Translations under genes and position numbers: made by a program | NCBI GenBank assembly: GCA_021325495.1 | Contig: JAJPGZ010000003.1 | Location: 303,828 to 367,827 of the forward strand | DNA from: Spartobacteria bacterium | GTDB lineage: Bacteria; Verrucomicrobiota; Verrucomicrobiia; Chthoniobacterales; UBA10450 | Reading direction: 5' to 3' | Length of the DNA: 64,000 bases | Shown: one piece after another, positions 34,051 through 44,704 of the stretch | How the letters are laid out: every line of letters begins with the position of its first letter | Numbering within the stretch: position 1 is the first letter of the stretch | The notes under the pieces: generated by a model | The model's database searches: none | What the model was told of the DNA's origin: nothing | The model's input: only the letters and a program-made list of their open reading frames with translations

Positions 34051-34758
34051 CTATTCCCCCACTTTCCGCGGTAATGCCGCCTCCGCCACCGCGGTGGAAC
34101 GGTCGAGCGCCGGCGATTTTTCGCCGTCTAAAAGCTTCACTTCCTTGCGCGATTTGATCACTTCATCGACAAGGCCATACGCCTTCGCTTCCGCGGCCGA
34201 CATGTAATAATCGCGGTCGGAATCGAGTCGCACCTGGTCCTCGGATTTACCGGTGTGCTGAGAGATGATGCGAATCAGTCGTTTCTTCAGCTTGAACATG
34301 TAATCGACCTGGCGCTCGACGTCACTCGCCTGCCCCTGCGCGCCGCCATGCACCTGATGAATCATGATGTCGGAGTTCGGGAGCGCAAATCGTTTGCCTT
34401 TCGTGCCCGCGCAAAGCAACACCGCCGCCATGCTCGCCGCCATTCCGAGGCAATACGTCGTCACGTCGCAGGTCAAAAATTGCATCGTGTCGTAAATCGC
34501 CAATCCCGCCGTGACCGAGCCGCCCGGCGAATTGATATACAAATTGATGTCCTTCTTGCCATCCTCCATTTGCAGGAAGAGCAATTGCGCGATGACCAGG
34601 TTGGCGATGTGATCGTCGATCGGCGTGCCGATGAACACGATACGGTCCTTCAGCAGTCGCGAATAAATATCGTAGCTGCGCTCGCCCCGGCCGGTCTGCT
34701 CCACCACCATCGGGATCAGGACCGAGTGCGCGCTCTCGTTGTTGTTAGGCTTACTCAT
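34051..34758 (-). CDS. clpP: ATP-dependent Clp protease proteolytic subunit ClpP
   Basis: 235 aa serine peptidase forming a barrel with ClpX. Catalytic Ser in [14 protein letters not shown], His in [15 protein letters not shown] and Asp in [15 protein letters not shown]-terminal region [21 protein letters not shown] is typical. About 30 extra C-terminal residues ([19 protein letters not shown]) beyond most ClpPs. The start overlaps the tig stop by 8 bp. Confidence 0.97.
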   Translation of the reverse strand: MSKPNNNESAHSVLIPMVVEQTGRGERSYDIYSRLLKDRIVFIGTPIDDHIANLVIAQLLFLQMEDGKKDINLYINSPGGSVTAGLAIYDTMQFLTCDVTTYCLGMAASMAAVLLCAGTKGKRFALPNSDIMIHQVHGGAQGQASDVERQVDYMFKLKKRLIRIISQHTGKSEDQVRLDSDRDYYMSAAEAKAYGLVDEVIKSRKEVKLLDGEKSPALDRSTAVAEAALPRKVGE

Positions 34759-36094
34759 GTTTTTCCTCGGAAACCGCAGCTTCCGATTGCGATTTCACGC
34801 TAACATTCGACTTCAGGAAATCAAGAACCTTGCCGAGCAGTATCTGTTCCGCGAGCGAGTTCAGTCCGTCGTGTTCCTCCAGTTCCCGCCGCATTTTTTC
34901 CGGCGAAACGTTGTAGCGCGCGGCTTCGCTGCGCACCGCAAGATCGACATCTTTCTTTGAAACGTCGATTTTCTCCGCCTCCGCGATCCGGCTCAAAATG
35001 AAACGCGTCTTCAGCCGATGCGCCGCCATTCCGCCCGCGCCTTCCACCAATTCCTTCTCCTTCGTCTTCAAGATCTCGTCCGTTAGGCCCCGCTCGCGAT
35101 TGCGCTGCACCAATTCGCCGAGCACGCGCCGCATCTCGTTTCGCAGCAGCGGCGCCGGCAAATCGAACTTCGTGTTCTCATGTAGATACGTCACCACCTG
35201 CGATTCCTTTGCGTGATCGATCTCGTGCTCCTTCTCATGTTCAAGATCGTGTTCGATCTGGTGTCGCAGGTCCTCCAGCGTTTTCCCCGGCATCAACTTT
35301 GCCGCCCATTCCTTGTTCATCTCCGGCAACACTTTCTGCTTAATTTCGTTGAGCGTGACGGAGTAACTAATCTGTTTCCCGCGCAACTCTTCGATCACGA
35401 AATCTTGCGCAAGATCGACAATCACATTTCGCGTCTCGCCCTTCTTCTGTCCGACGAGCTGCTCGCAAAACTTCGGCGCGAAATTGTCCGCCGCTAATCG
35501 CAGCCAGAACTTCTTTCCGCCTTGCAGCGTCTTGCTCGCGTTCGGCGCAACTTCACCCACCGGTTTGCCATCGATCGTTCCCTCAAAATCGATCACCACA
35601 AAATCTTCCAACTGCGCTCCGCGATCTTCCGCCACATCGACAAAATCGGCCGTCTGCTCGCGCAAACGTTCCAACGCAAGATCGACATCTTCCTTTTTTA
35701 CCTCCGCGCTCGGCAATTCGACCGCGATGTTTTTGTAATTCGGCAAATCAAACTCCGGCGCCGTCACCACCGTCGCGCGAAACCGCATCGACTTGTCCTC
35801 GCCGATCTTGACGTCTTCCAGGTTCGTTAGGCTGACCACGCGCAGGTTACTTTGTTCGACTGCGTCGTGATAACTCTTCGACACCAGCTTCTTCGTCAGC
35901 TCGTCCTCGATTTCCTTTTTGAATTTCGACTCGATTACCTTCCGCGGCGCCTTGCCCGGCCGGTAACCGGGAATCTTCGCGAATCGCGCGAACGAGCTCG
36001 CAATCGCGTCCCACTCTTTCGTCACCTCGTCCGGCGGCACTTCGATAAAAAGTGTCGAGGTTTGATCTGGCTGTTTCTCTACATTCACCTTCAT
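34751..36094 (-). CDS. tig: Trigger factor
   Basis: 447 aa ribosome-bound chaperone. N-terminal ribosome-binding domain with the signature [16 protein letters not shown] near residues 48-63, a PPIase FKBP-like domain around 160-245 ([20 protein letters not shown]), and a C-terminal helical chaperone domain. The ATG at 36094 gives the normal N-terminus [11 protein letters not shown]. The start overlaps the hutI stop by 4 bp (ATGA), an unusual join between histidine catabolism and protein folding. Motif A copies at 34940, 35411 and 35678 encode DVDL or IVDL. Confidence 0.95.
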   Translation of the reverse strand: MKVNVEKQPDQTSTLFIEVPPDEVTKEWDAIASSFARFAKIPGYRPGKAPRKVIESKFKKEIEDELTKKLVSKSYHDAVEQSNLRVVSLTNLEDVKIGEDKSMRFRATVVTAPEFDLPNYKNIAVELPSAEVKKEDVDLALERLREQTADFVDVAEDRGAQLEDFVVIDFEGTIDGKPVGEVAPNASKTLQGGKKFWLRLAADNFAPKFCEQLVGQKKGETRNVIVDLAQDFVIEELRGKQISYSVTLNEIKQKVLPEMNKEWAAKLMPGKTLEDLRHQIEHDLEHEKEHEIDHAKESQVVTYLHENTKFDLPAPLLRNEMRRVLGELVQRNRERGLTDEILKTKEKELVEGAGGMAAHRLKTRFILSRIAEAEKIDVSKKDVDLAVRSEAARYNVSPEKMRRELEEHDGLNSLAEQILLGKVLDFLKSNVSVKSQSEAAVSEEKHE

Positions 36095-37275
36095 GTTTTG
36101 ATTAGTTCGCCACGCACATACACGGCGCTGGGCAACATCGCACCAAACCAATACGCGATCTCGCGATAATCTGCGCAATCAAACACACAAAAGTTCGCCA
36201 GCTTTCCGCGCTCGAGCGATCCGACAGTACCATGTCGATCTAACGAACGGGCGGCGTTGATCGTGGCGGCCTTGATCGCCTCCATCGGAGACATCTTCAT
36301 TTGCGTGCACGCGAGCGAGAGCACCATCGACATCGAACAGGTCGGCGACGAACCGGGGTTGAAGTCCGTCGCCAGCACAACATCGAGCCCCGCATCAATC
36401 ATCTCTCGCGCACGTGGGTACGATGTCGATCCAAGCGCATAAACCGATCCCGGCAGCAGCACCGGTTGCACATTCGCGCACTTCAACGCCGCGATCCCCC
36501 GCTCATCCGTTTTCTCCAAATGGTCCGCCGTGGTCGCGCCAAGCTCTGCCATCAATTGCGCGCCCCTCGAGTTCGACAATTGATCGACATGTCCGCGCAA
36601 CTTCAGTCCGAGTTCCTTCGCTACGCTCAAAACTCGGCGCGCTTGCTCCGCGCTGAAATAACCGCGTTCGCAAAAAACATCGCAAAACTCCGCGAGTTTC
36701 TCTTCGGCCACGCGCGGTAACATTTCGTTCACCACAAGATCGACATATTCATCTGGCGTTTGGTTTTTCGGGATCGCGTGCGCGCCCAAAAACGTCGGCA
36801 CAATTTCGAGCGGCGTTTCAATCTGCTTCATTACGCGCAAAATCTTCAGCTCATCCGCCGTCGTTAGGCCATAACCCGACTTCGCTTCCACCGTGGTCGT
36901 TCCGCATTTCAAAAACCAATCCGCATGCTTCTTCGCTTGTTTCGCAAGATCGACATCGGACGCCGCGCGCGTCTTTTCCACCGTCGACCAAATGCCGCCG
37001 CCGGCTTTTGCGATCTGTTCGTACGATTCGCCGCGCGCGCGCCGCTCGAAATCGTCGAGACGATTTCCCGCGAATACGAGATGCGTATGTGCATCGACAA
37101 ATCCCGGCAGCACGACTTTGCCACGCGCATCAATCACCTCGGCGCCGTTGATGTCGATCTTATCGCTCGAAGCGACGATGTCGATCTTGCCATCGCGAAT
37201 CAGCATTCCGCCATCGGCGATCACATCGACCGGCGTGACGAGTTGCGCCGCGTGAACGACCGCAATCGTCTTCAC
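36091..37275 (-). CDS. hutI: Imidazolonepropionase
   Basis: 394 aa metal-dependent amidohydrolase; third step of histidine degradation, opening imidazolone propionate to formimino-glutamate. Metal ligands in GFVDAHTHLVFAGNR, substrate residues in EAKSGYGLTTADELKILR, FLGAHAIP, RGHVDQLSNSRGAQL, and DFNPGSSPTCSMSMVL. Start overlaps the ftcD stop by 4 bp. Motif A appears as a doubled pattern at 37152 and 37179, read as KIDIVASSDKIDING, in a variable loop. Confidence 0.95.
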   Translation of the reverse strand: MKTIAVVHAAQLVTPVDVIADGGMLIRDGKIDIVASSDKIDINGAEVIDARGKVVLPGFVDAHTHLVFAGNRLDDFERRARGESYEQIAKAGGGIWSTVEKTRAASDVDLAKQAKKHADWFLKCGTTTVEAKSGYGLTTADELKILRVMKQIETPLEIVPTFLGAHAIPKNQTPDEYVDLVVNEMLPRVAEEKLAEFCDVFCERGYFSAEQARRVLSVAKELGLKLRGHVDQLSNSRGAQLMAELGATTADHLEKTDERGIAALKCANVQPVLLPGSVYALGSTSYPRAREMIDAGLDVVLATDFNPGSSPTCSMSMVLSLACTQMKMSPMEAIKAATINAARSLDRHGTVGSLERGKLANFCVFDCADYREIAYWFGAMLPSAVYVRGELIKT

Positions 37276-38966
37276 GATTTGTTCAGCTTCGCTTCGACGA
37301 TCTGATTGATCTTCTGGAACTCGGCTTCGGAATCGCCGCGAATCTTCTGAAGTTTCTGACTGACATCCGATTTGAATTTTTCATCCTTCAATCCGGCGAG
37401 ATTGATGCGCACGTTCATGGCCGCGCCTTCAATGCATGCCCGCGTCGCCAGCGCGCCGACGCCGACATCGGAAATCGAATTCGGGTTCCCCTTCTCCGCC
37501 ATCTCGCGGAGCAATTCGTAAGATCGACAAGAAGTTTCCATCACCCGCAATGGAATCTCGGCCGCATATTTGTTCGCCGATTCGATTGCATCCGCGCGCG
37601 CTCTCTTTTCCTCTTCCGATTGTTTCGGCAGTGCGAATGCCGCCATCACTTTGTTGAACGCGGCCGTGTCTTCATCGACCAGAAACAACAGTTCGTCTTT
37701 CAGTTGTTGCGCTTTGACTGCCCAATCGCTGAAGAATTTCACCTTCTCTTCCCAGCCGCGTTTTCCGGCGGACAAATTCGCCACCATTCCGCCTAACGAC
37801 GCTCCGAGCGCGCCCATCAGCGCCGCGACCGAACCGCCGCCGGGCGCGGGCGAATCGCTCAGCGTTTCATTGCAAAACGCGCGCACGTCCATCTTCACGA
37901 GCGACTTCTTTGGTGAGCTGGCTTCCATTTTTAGTTCGATGATTTTTTCCTTTGGATCGAACGGTTTCAGTTCACTTAATCCCATCGACCGAATTGCGAT
38001 GTCGATCAATTCTTCTTCCGACGCGCCTTCCGACCAGTTTTGTTTCCGCAGATAATGCCGGCCCGCATCGAGTAAAGATTTCTTCGGGACCATGCCGACG
38101 ATTTCCGATCCGGTCACGCGCAGTCCACGTTTGCTGGCCGATTCCACACACGCGTCGAACGCAGCGTGCACCGGCGTGATGTCGATGTTCGTTAGGTTAA
38201 TCGAGACCTGCGCGATCCCGTATTCTTCTACGTACCAGCCGATCGCTTTGCAATTCTTCAACATTCCTGGCACACGCACCGGTTCGCCTTTCTCATCGAG
38301 CACGGGTTTGCCGGTTGGCGTGCCATCTTCGGTTTTGACGCGACCATTTTCCCGCACATCAAAGGCGACAGCGTTGGCGCGCCGCACGGCTTTCGTGTTC
38401 AGGTTCACGTTGTAGGCGACGAGAAATTCGCGCGCGCCAATCGCGGTCGCGCCGGATTTTGCGTTGAACTCCGCCGGCCCGAAATCTGGTTTCCATTGTC
38501 GATCTTTTATTTTTTTGGAGAAGCCTTCGTATTCACCCGCGCGAATGACCGCGAGATTGGAACGAGCCGGGTCCTTCGCCGCCTTCTCATAAAGATAAAC
38601 GGGAATCTTCAATTCCTCGCCGACGCGTTTGCCCAGTTTTTCCGCGCACGCGACTACTTCGTCCCAACTCACGTTGCTCACCGGAATGAACGGACAAACA
38701 TCCGTCGCGCCCATGCGCGGATGCGCGCCTTTGTGTTTGCGCATGTCGATCAACTCCGCCGCTTTCTGAATCCCGCGAAATGCAGCCTCGACTACCGCAT
38801 CCGGACTTCCGACAAACGTGACGACCGTTCGGTTCGTCGTCGCGCCCGGATCGACATCGAGCAACGAAACGCCTTCGACCGATTTGATCGCGTCCGTGAT
38901 TTGCCTAATCACATCGGCGTCGCGGCCCTCCGAAAAATTCGGCACGCATTCGATTAGCTTTTGCAT
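37272..38966 (-). CDS. ftcD: Bifunctional glutamate formimidoyltransferase / formimidoyltetrahydrofolate cyclodeaminase
   Basis: 564 aa, a fusion as in animal FTCD. Residues 1-330 are the formiminotransferase (MQKLIECVPNFSEGRD, HKGAHPRMGATDVCPFIPV, TNIDITPVHAAFD). Residues 370-564 are the cyclodeaminase (FCNETLSDSPAPGGGSVAALMGALGASL). Together they move the formimino group of histidine to tetrahydrofolate and release ammonia. ATG 38966 matches the usual N-terminus. Two bases separate it from the hutU stop. Confidence 0.94.
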   Translation of the reverse strand: MQKLIECVPNFSEGRDADVIRQITDAIKSVEGVSLLDVDPGATTNRTVVTFVGSPDAVVEAAFRGIQKAAELIDMRKHKGAHPRMGATDVCPFIPVSNVSWDEVVACAEKLGKRVGEELKIPVYLYEKAAKDPARSNLAVIRAGEYEGFSKKIKDRQWKPDFGPAEFNAKSGATAIGAREFLVAYNVNLNTKAVRRANAVAFDVRENGRVKTEDGTPTGKPVLDEKGEPVRVPGMLKNCKAIGWYVEEYGIAQVSINLTNIDITPVHAAFDACVESASKRGLRVTGSEIVGMVPKKSLLDAGRHYLRKQNWSEGASEEELIDIAIRSMGLSELKPFDPKEKIIELKMEASSPKKSLVKMDVRAFCNETLSDSPAPGGGSVAALMGALGASLGGMVANLSAGKRGWEEKVKFFSDWAVKAQQLKDELLFLVDEDTAAFNKVMAAFALPKQSEEEKRARADAIESANKYAAEIPLRVMETSCRSYELLREMAEKGNPNSISDVGVGALATRACIEGAAMNVRINLAGLKDEKFKSDVSQKLQKIRGDSEAEFQKINQIVEAKLNKS

Positions 38967-38968
38967 CG

Positions 38969-40623
<1,655 letters not shown>

Positions 40624-40627
<4 letters not shown>

Positions 40628-42123
40628 ATCGAATCAAACTTTCCGGCGCGAACTGCGGCGGCAACATTCGCGATGTCGCCCGAGAGCACGCGGTCGTTAG
40701 TCAACGGCGCGGCGATCTCGCGCACGAGGGCGTGAGCGCGCTCGACGCCTTCGCCCGCGCGCAACGGTCGCCGATGTTCGATTCCCTCCGCGCCGGCGAG
40801 CAACTCGATCGCAAAAAGATTTTCGGCAAGATCGACAATCGATCGCAACTTCAACGCGCTCGTCATTCCCATCGAGACGTGATCTTCCTTGCTGCCGGAT
40901 GTGCTGACGTTGTCCACGCTCGCCGGATGCGCGAGCACGCGCGCTTCGTTGAGCAGGGCCGCGGCGGCCACGTGCGCGATCATGAATCCGGATTGCAATC
41001 CCGCTTGCCGCGCGAGAAATGGCGGCAACCCTTCGCTTTTATCGGGATTAATCAGACGATCGATCCGGCGTTCGCTGATCGCCATAAGATCGACAAGTGC
41101 GATGGCGGCGTAATCGAGCGCGTAGGCGAGCGGCGCGCCGTGAAAATTTCCGCCGGAAATCACGTCGCCGTTTTCGGGAAAGACCAACGGGTTGTCAGTC
41201 GCGGATCCGGATTCGATCAGGAGCACTTCTTCGCAATGCGCGATGGCCCCGCGCACCGCGCCGTGGACTTGCGGCATGCAACGAATGCTGTACGCGTCCT
41301 GCACGCGCGGATCGTTCATGCGATGTGACTCCCGAATTTCACTTCCGTGCAAGATCGACAAGAGATGTTGCGCGGCTGCTTTCTGGCCGGGATGCGGACG
41401 CGCGTCCTGAATGCGCGAATCGAACGCCGCGGGCGTGTCGCGCAATCCTTCGAGCGTCATCGCGCCGGCGACATCGGCCACGTTCGTTAGGCGACGCGCG
41501 CGCAAGATCGACAATCCCCCGACCGCGTGCATGGCCTGAGTGCCGTTGAGAAGCGCGAGGCCTTCCTTCGCTTCGAGCGCGATAGGTTTCAATCCCGCAC
41601 GCTTTAAAGCCGCCGCGCTTTCCATTCGTTTGTTTTCGAAAAACGATTCGCCTTCGCCGATTAAGCCAAGCGCGAGATGGGCGAGCGGAGCGAGATCGCC
41701 GCTCGCGCCGACCGATCCTTTTTCGGGAACGACCGGCCAGACGCGACGATTCAACATTTCGCAAAGCAACTCGATCACTTCGGCGCGGATACCGCTAAAA
41801 CCGAGCGCGAGCACATTGGCGCGCAGCAACATCATCGCGCGCACTTCCGGTTCCGACAGCGGCCGTCCAATTCCGCAGGCGTGACTGCGCACGAGATTAA
41901 GTTGCAGGTCGTAAACTTCGCTGCGCTCGATCCGTACTTCCGAAAGTTTGCCGAAGCCGGTGGTGACGCCGTAAACGATGGTGTCGCTCTTGATGATGTC
42001 GTCGATGACTTTGCGCGATGCGTCGATACGACTGCGTGCGGCCGCGGAAATTTTCACCGGTTCAGCCGCTGCCGCGACGGCCGCAACTTGATCGAGAGTT
42101 AACGGCTGACCGCGCAATTCCAT
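40624..42123 (-). CDS. hutH: Histidine ammonia-lyase
   Basis: 499 aa, first step of histidine degradation (histidine to urocanate and ammonia). The MIO cofactor is made from Ala-Ser-Gly in [16 protein letters not shown]. Further signatures are [29 protein letters not shown] and [22 protein letters not shown] 42123 ([10 protein letters not shown]) fits family N-termini; 42141 is possible. Motif A at 40828, 41086, 41351 and 41504. Confidence 0.95.
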
Positions 42124-42158
42124 GCGGCCAAACCTAGCCAAAGCTCAATGCGCGTCGA

Positions 42159-42788
42159 TTAATTCCGTTTCGTTTTCGTTTTGCGTTGCGCGCTCGCCTG
42201 CAACCACGCCGTCTCCTGCAAATCCTCTTTCCAAGCGGTGATGCCGGAATGTTCCGCGCCGAGGTGATTGAGGCCGGTCCCGCGACGCACTTCGTAATCG
42301 TAATCTTTCTTCACCGGCGACCACCAAAGCCGGCCGGCGCGCCGCCATGCGTCGAGCACGATGCCGTCTTCGAATTTCTGTCCGCGCGCGGTGATGACGA
42401 GCGCGTTGTTTTCGTCTTCAAGTTTCGCGTAAGCGATTCCCCAGTGCAGCTCGAGCGTTTTGAAATGGAATTCTCGCAGGCGCGTCCCGATGTCGCGCGT
42501 GTAATGCGCGCAAAAACCTTTTTCGCGCGCGCCGACATTCACGAGAAAGTTCTGGAAGCCCGGAAACAAAGTGACGCCGTAATCATGCGCGAGCTGACGC
42601 GACAAAGTGTGCGCCGTGATCGATAACAATTCGGCCTCGTGAAGATCGACATCGGGCGAAAGAGCCACGAGCGCATCGCGCAAATCCTTGATCGATTGCT
42701 CATCCCTGGCCGCAGCGGTCATCGCCGAAAGCCCGAACGCGAATATCAAAGCCGTTTTCCCTGTTCGCCGCAAAAATTGGAACCCCAT
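42159..42788 (-). CDS. Exported protein of unknown function (209 aa) upstream of hutH
   Basis: Not recognised. A signal-like N-terminus (GKTALIFAFGLSAMTAAARD) is followed by HEAELLSITAHTLSRQLAHDYGV, NVGAREKGFCAHYTRDIGTRLREF and LVITARGQKFEDGIVLDAWRRAGRLWWSPVKKD. The Cys in GFCAHYTRD, with a downstream HWG and aspartates, might form a catalytic group of transglutaminase type, but this is a guess. It lies 35 bp upstream of hutH in the same direction and 30 bp after a terminator, so it may be the first gene of the hut-tig-clp transcript. Confidence 0.65.
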   Translation of the reverse strand: MGFQFLRRTGKTALIFAFGLSAMTAAARDEQSIKDLRDALVALSPDVDLHEAELLSITAHTLSRQLAHDYGVTLFPGFQNFLVNVGAREKGFCAHYTRDIGTRLREFHFKTLELHWGIAYAKLEDENNALVITARGQKFEDGIVLDAWRRAGRLWWSPVKKDYDYEVRRGTGLNHLGAEHSGITAWKEDLQETAWLQASAQRKTKTKRN

Positions 42789-42817
42789 GCCCGGGCAGAT
42801 TTAAATCAGCAATAAAG

Positions 42818-42851
42818 AAAAGGCCAGATCGCTTGTGCGACCTGGCCTTTT
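42818..42851 (-). terminator. Rho-independent terminator after the small lipoprotein gene
   Basis: AAAAGGCCAG (42818-42827) pairs with CTGGCCTTTT (42842-42851); the inner TCGC/GCGA extends the stem around loop TTGT. On the minus strand the stem ends in TTTT, right for stopping the lipoprotein transcript; it could work in both directions. Confidence 0.88.
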
Positions 42852-42892
42852 GCTCAAAGGCGTCCCTTTGCGGGACATCAGAGCGGATAGAC

Positions 42893-43024
42893 TTATTTCG
42901 AGTAACCGTGAGTCGAGCTCGCGGTCGTCGTTGTTGCCGCTGATTCCTTGTGTTGTGAGCACGCTCCGAGACCCAGAGCGCCTGCCAAAACTGCAATGAT
43001 CATGATCGCTTTCAAAAAATTCAA
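42893..43024 (-). CDS. Small lipoprotein (43 aa) with TTG start
   Basis: 43 aa: MNFLKAIMIIAVLAGALGLGAC, then a short Ser/Thr-rich tail ending HGYSK. The lipobox LGAC places the lipid-bearing Cys at residue 22, leaving 22 mature residues. Start TTG at 43024 is decided by a strong AAGGAGG ribosome site nine bases upstream; the longer open frame to 43117 has none. A strong terminator follows. Resembles entericidin-like mini-lipoproteins in size, but no homology is claimed. Confidence 0.78.
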   Translation of the reverse strand: MNFLKAIMIIAVLAGALGLGACSQHKESAATTTTASSTHGYSK

Positions 43025-43132
43025 TGTATATCGCCTCCTTTCGCAGCCGGTTGCTGCCGATGTTCTAGGGTGGGAACTACACTGACGCAACGCTTTTCTC
43101 CGATCTTTTGGACGCATGCAAGATCGACATCT

Positions 43133-43594
43133 TCATTTGCGAATGGTGACAACCGTCCCTTCCTCGACCAAATCGAAGAGCTCGATCACGTTCGCATTGC
43201 GCATCCGGATGCAACCGTGACTGTCCGGCGTGCCGATCGTGCCCTCGTGTTTCGTTCCGTGAATGTAAATAAATCGGTCGTGCGTATTCGCGTTGCGCTG
43301 GCCGAGGCCATCGAGCCACATGATCCGCGAAGTGATGAAATCTTCCGTTTGCGGCAGCGGATCGTTAGGCCCGAGCGGCACGCGTGATTTGAAAATCGTG
43401 CCGGATTTTGCGCCCGCGCCGATTTTTTCGCTGATGCGAAATTTTCCGAGCGGCGTTTTGTGGCTGCCTTCTTTTGTCCCGAGTCCGAAACGCGAACTCG
43501 AGATCGGATATGCACGCAACGTTTTGCGTCCTTCTTTTAATCGCAGCATTTGCTCGCGAATGGAGATGTCGATCTTGCGTTGGTTCGTTTGCAT
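43133..43594 (-). CDS. L,D-transpeptidase (YkuD) without clear signal peptide
   Basis: 153 aa. YkuD domain over nearly the whole length: YPISSSRFGLGTKEGSHKTPLGKFRI, and the catalytic FIYIHGTKHEGTIGTPDSHGCIRMRNANVIELF with His and Cys of the HxxxxxxxxxSHGC type. The N-terminus (MQTNQRKIDISIREQMLRL) has no signal and contains motif A (43567), so either the start is misplaced or the protein is exported another way. Divergent from asd, 31 bp apart. Confidence 0.85.
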   Translation of the reverse strand: MQTNQRKIDISIREQMLRLKEGRKTLRAYPISSSRFGLGTKEGSHKTPLGKFRISEKIGAGAKSGTIFKSRVPLGPNDPLPQTEDFITSRIMWLDGLGQRNANTHDRFIYIHGTKHEGTIGTPDSHGCIRMRNANVIELFDLVEEGTVVTIRK

Positions 43595-43625
43595 CGGCTG
43601 AGCCCGGCGTTACAATCGCCTGCCG

Positions 43626-44621
43626 ATGAAAAATTATCACGTCGCGATCGTCGGCGCGACCGGCGCCGTCGGGGCCGAGCTTTTGCGCGTGCTCGAGCGG
43701 CGCAGTTTTCCGGTCGCGAGTTTGCGCGCGCTCAGCTCCGCGCGTTCCGCCGGCAAATCCGTTTTGTTTCGCGGCGAATCCATAAAAGTCGAAGAGCTCG
43801 ACGAAAATTCGTTTGCTAAGATCGACATCGCATTTTTCAGCGCCGGCGGCGATGTCTCGCGCAAGTTCGTTCCGATCGCGCGCAATGCCGGCGCGATTTC
43901 GATCGACAACACTTCCGCTTTCCGCATAGAGCCCGACGTGCCGCTTGTCATTCCCGAGATCAACGGCGAAGACGTGAAGCAACACCGCGGCGTGATCGCG
44001 AATCCAAATTGCACGACCGCGGTCGCCCTCATGGCGTTGTATCCATTGCATCGCGCGTTTGGCGTGAAGCGAGTCTTCGCCGCAAGTTACCAGGCGGTTT
44101 CCGGAAGCGGGCAACGCGCGATCGATGAATTGCGCGAACAAGTCGCCGCTTCCGCGCAAGATCGACAATCAACTCCGCAAGTTTATCCGCACCAGATCGC
44201 GTTCAACGTGCTGCCGCATGTCGATACATTTCTCGAGACCGGCTACACCAAAGAAGAAATGAAATTTCAAAACGAAGGGCGGAAGATCATGCATCTGCCG
44301 GAATTTCGCGCATCGATCACGTGCGTGCGTGTGCCGGTCTATCGCGCGCATTCGGTCGCGGTCAGCGCGGAATTCGAGAGAGAAGTTTCGGTCGAGCAAG
44401 CGCATGAGGTTTTGGCGAAGGCGCCGGGCCTGGAACTGGTGGACCAGCCTAACAAGTCGCGTTATCCGATGCCGCTCACGGTCGCAGGCAAGGACAACTG
44501 CGAAGTGGGACGCGTGCGCATTGATTGCGCATTCGACAACGGTTTGTCGTTCTGGGTTTCAGGCGATCAGTTACTCAAAGGCGCGGCGTTAAACGCAGTC
44601 CAGATTGCCGAGCTGCTGTAG
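43626..44621 (+). CDS. asd: Aspartate-semialdehyde dehydrogenase
   Basis: 331 aa, NADP-dependent; makes aspartate semialdehyde for lysine, diaminopimelate, threonine and methionine synthesis. Rossmann motif VGATGAVGAELLRVLE at residues 9-24, nucleophile Cys in ANPNCTTAVALMAL, SYQAVSGSGQRAIDELREQ, and substrate His in VPVYRAHSVAV. The start has the normal family N-terminus. Motif A at 43818 and 44158. Confidence 0.96.
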   Translation: MKNYHVAIVGATGAVGAELLRVLERRSFPVASLRALSSARSAGKSVLFRGESIKVEELDENSFAKIDIAFFSAGGDVSRKFVPIARNAGAISIDNTSAFRIEPDVPLVIPEINGEDVKQHRGVIANPNCTTAVALMALYPLHRAFGVKRVFAASYQAVSGSGQRAIDELREQVAASAQDRQSTPQVYPHQIAFNVLPHVDTFLETGYTKEEMKFQNEGRKIMHLPEFRASITCVRVPVYRAHSVAVSAEFEREVSVEQAHEVLAKAPGLELVDQPNKSRYPMPLTVAGKDNCEVGRVRIDCAFDNGLSFWVSGDQLLKGAALNAVQIAELL

Positions 44622-44622
44622 A

Positions 44623-44648
44623 TGTCGATCTTAGACGATGTCGATCTT
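44623..44648 (-). repeat. Motif A direct pair, 16-bp spacing, just after asd
   Basis: TGTCGATCTT at 44623 and 44639 with spacer AGACGA, followed by GCG. The first copy begins one base after the asd stop. Core identical to the pair at 29233; both lie after a plus-strand gene and before a convergent gene. Confidence 0.88.
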
Positions 44649-44660
44649 GCGTACGCAAAA

Positions 44661-44684
44661 CGGCCCCGGTTTCCTCCGGGGCCG
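44661..44684 (-). terminator. Rho-independent terminator for the DUF6600-like gene
   Basis: CGGCCCCGG (44661-44669) pairs with CCGGGGCCG (44676-44684) around loop TTTCCT. On the minus strand the stem is followed by TTTTGCG. Confidence 0.88.
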
Positions 44685-44704
44685 CTGTGAAACTTTGATG
44701 ATTG

